Source: UBA7656 sp040755335
Lineage (GTDB): Bacteria; Acidobacteriota; Blastocatellia; UBA7656
Reading direction: 5' to 3'
Assembly (NCBI GenBank): GCA_040755335.1
Contig: JBFMAU010000474.1
Span: forward strand, 1-5,961
DNA length: 5,961 nucleotides
Of the stretch, positions 4,682 through 5,961 are shown piece by piece (position 1 is the first letter of the stretch; every line of letters starts with the position of its first letter). Under the pieces are notes generated by a model, which saw only the letters and a list, made by a program, of their open reading frames with translations, was not told the origin of the DNA and ran no database searches. The position numbers and the translations under genes were made by a program.

Positions 4682-5884
4682 GTGGCTCATAATAGAAGCA
4701 GTTTTCAACGCGGCTCTGTCGTCACCCGCAAGCGCGATGATGGTTCTGATTACTACCTTTTGCGCTATCGGGTGCGCGATCCGCGCGCAAAGTCAGGATG
4801 GAAGGAAAAGACCGAAGTGCTTGCCAGTCCCACAAAGAAAAAAGCCCTCGAAGAAGCCAACCGACGTATGCGAGAGATCAACAAGACCAATCTATCTTCG
4901 CCTCGCCCGTCAGTTACTTTCGAGAGCTTTGCAAAAGGTCTCTGGCGCTCTTTCGTCGCCAACAGAAACTATAAGCCTTCCACCATCGGAGGCTATCAGT
5001 CATTGATTGACAAATATGTTCTGCCGCATCTCGGCAAGAAGATAATAAACCAGATTCGGCCAGAACACATAACCAACTTCCTCGAAGATGTTCACGCTAC
5101 GGGGGTGTCGAACAAATATCTGCTCAACCTCTACACGCTCGTTCGTCTGATGTTTGAAGTTGCAGTCGAGTACGACCTGATCGAAGCCAACCCGGTGAGA
5201 AGGAAACTTCATCGGCCCTCGTGGGAGCGCAAAGAAAAGCCCTCACTGACAGCCGAAGAAATCCGTCGAGTGCTTGAAAGAATCCCTGAGAGTTACCGCA
5301 CGTTGTTTATCACGGTCGCCCTTACAGGACTCAGAGCAGGCGAATTGCTTGCACTTAGATGGCAAAACATCTTCGCTGACGCGAGGCTGATCACAATCAC
5401 GCATAGTCTTTGGAAAGGCCAACTGGTCTTGCCCAAGACTAAATCGAGCCTGCGAAGTATCCGCATACCCGCTTTGCTTGCTCGAATGCTGGAAGATCAT
5501 CGCGCCGCGTCGAGATGGACAGGCCCGAATGATTTCGTCTTCTGCCGCGAAGACGGCTCTCCACTCAATCCCGATTATCTTCGTAAGGATGTGCTGTACA
5601 TTGCCATCGCCTCAGCCGGGATCGAGCGAGTGAGCGGAGCGCATGGATTTCACCTGTTCCGACATTCGGCGGCAAGCATAGTTCATGCTCAAACCCGCGA
5701 CCTGAAGATGGCTCAGGAGCTTTTGGGACACTCTCGAATAGACACGACGGCTGATGTCTATACACACGTCAGCGAAGCAGTATCAGAGGAGGCAACAGAG
5801 GCTCTGGCGCGAGCGATCATTCCCGATTCTGTGGTACTTAACCCAAGTTGTGGCCTACAGAGCGCAAGAGAAGCTGTAGGCTAG
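4682..5884 (+). CDS. Tyrosine recombinase / phage-type integrase (400 residues)
   Basis: I prefer GTG 4682 because AAAGGAGA lies six bases upstream and the protein then begins MAHNRSSFQRGSV, as many integrases do. ATG 4610 (424 residues), behind AAGGA, is the alternative and overlaps the HTH gene. Numbering is from GTG. Residues 5-50 form a three-strand arm-binding domain (YYLLRYRVRD). Residues about 75-170 are the SAM-like core-binding domain (FESFAKGLWRSF, PSTIGGYQSLIDKYVLPHLG). The catalytic domain has Arg218 (TGLRAGELLAL), a lysine at 252 or 254 (PKTKSS), His324-x-x-Arg327 (HLFRHSAAS), His350 (LGHSRIDTT) and nucleophile Tyr360 (DVYTHV). All active-site residues are present, so it should be functional. 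It would integrate and excise the element by strand exchange at an att site, probably just downstream. Confidence 0.92.
   Translation: MAHNRSSFQRGSVVTRKRDDGSDYYLLRYRVRDPRAKSGWKEKTEVLASPTKKKALEEANRRMREINKTNLSSPRPSVTFESFAKGLWRSFVANRNYKPSTIGGYQSLIDKYVLPHLGKKIINQIRPEHITNFLEDVHATGVSNKYLLNLYTLVRLMFEVAVEYDLIEANPVRRKLHRPSWERKEKPSLTAEEIRRVLERIPESYRTLFITVALTGLRAGELLALRWQNIFADARLITITHSLWKGQLVLPKTKSSLRSIRIPALLARMLEDHRAASRWTGPNDFVFCREDGSPLNPDYLRKDVLYIAIASAGIERVSGAHGFHLFRHSAASIVHAQTRDLKMAQELLGHSRIDTTADVYTHVSEAVSEEATEALARAIIPDSVVLNPSCGLQSAREAVG
5851..5883. repeat. Inverted repeat at the end of the integrase gene
   Basis: TGGCCTACAG (5851-5860) and CTGTAGGCTA (5874-5883) pair over ten positions with one G:U and a 13-base loop. 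The right arm overlaps the TAG stop. No T-run follows, so it is not a classical terminator. It may stabilise the mRNA or be an integrase arm or accessory-protein site. Confidence 0.4.
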
Positions 5885-5908
5885 GACGAATAACATGACT
5901 TTCAACTC

Positions 5909-5918
5909 ATAACCCTTC
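5909..5918. other. Possible attachment-site core (partner at 368-377)
   Basis: ATAACCCTTC here is identical to 368-377, which covers the stop codon of the left partial gene. A second shared 11-mer, CTGCGTGAATG, lies at 5926-5936 and 615-625. Both lie just outside the integrase gene, where att cores usually sit. The matches are short and may be coincidental. The rest of 5885-5961 shows no gene, tRNA or terminator that I can see. Confidence 0.2.
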
Positions 5919-5961
5919 GAGGTAACTGCGTGAATGCTCTTGGGCAACATTCTTTCTATCA

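Overview
This window carries a compact bacterial integrative or plasmid-like replication module. The GC content is moderate to moderately high, and the genes sit in one long plus-strand operon with strong GAGG-type ribosome binding sites. The combination of primase-ATPase, TubC-type docking protein, HTH_17 protein and tyrosine integrase is one I associate with mobile elements of environmental bacteria such as Acidobacteriota. No host marker gene is present, so the taxon is only a weak guess.

Layout. Positions 3-371 are the 3' part of an unrecognised gene that enters from the left edge and looks more AT-rich than the rest. Positions 372-501 hold a two-copy direct repeat and an inverted repeat. 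Positions 502-642 encode a 46-residue helix-turn-helix protein. Positions 643-1219 have no convincing protein gene. They are instead densely structured: two tandem promoter-like units (TTGACG-17-TAATAT and TTGATG-17-TAATAT), each followed by a long G:U-containing hairpin and T-runs, then a leader with three further hairpins.

From 1220 to 5884 five or six genes follow head to tail. Four consecutive junctions have the stop/start overlap ATGA. First come two small RNase H-fold-like proteins with degenerate active sites, then a 688-residue fusion of AEP-type primase, zinc ribbon, RecA-like ATPase and winged helix. A TubC-docking/zinc-ribbon protein, an excisionase-like HTH protein and a tyrosine recombinase with a full catalytic set complete the row.

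How it may work (inference). The primase-ATPase would initiate replication of the element and the integrase plus HTH protein would integrate and excise it. The two small RNA units, the hairpin leader and the 46-residue HTH protein sit where copy-number or expression control would be expected. Iteron-like direct and inverted repeats in the 3' end of the primase-ATPase gene could be an origin or operator. The most unusual parts are the tandem small-RNA-like cassettes, the pair of catalytically degenerate RNase H-like proteins and the repeat cluster inside the primase-ATPase gene.
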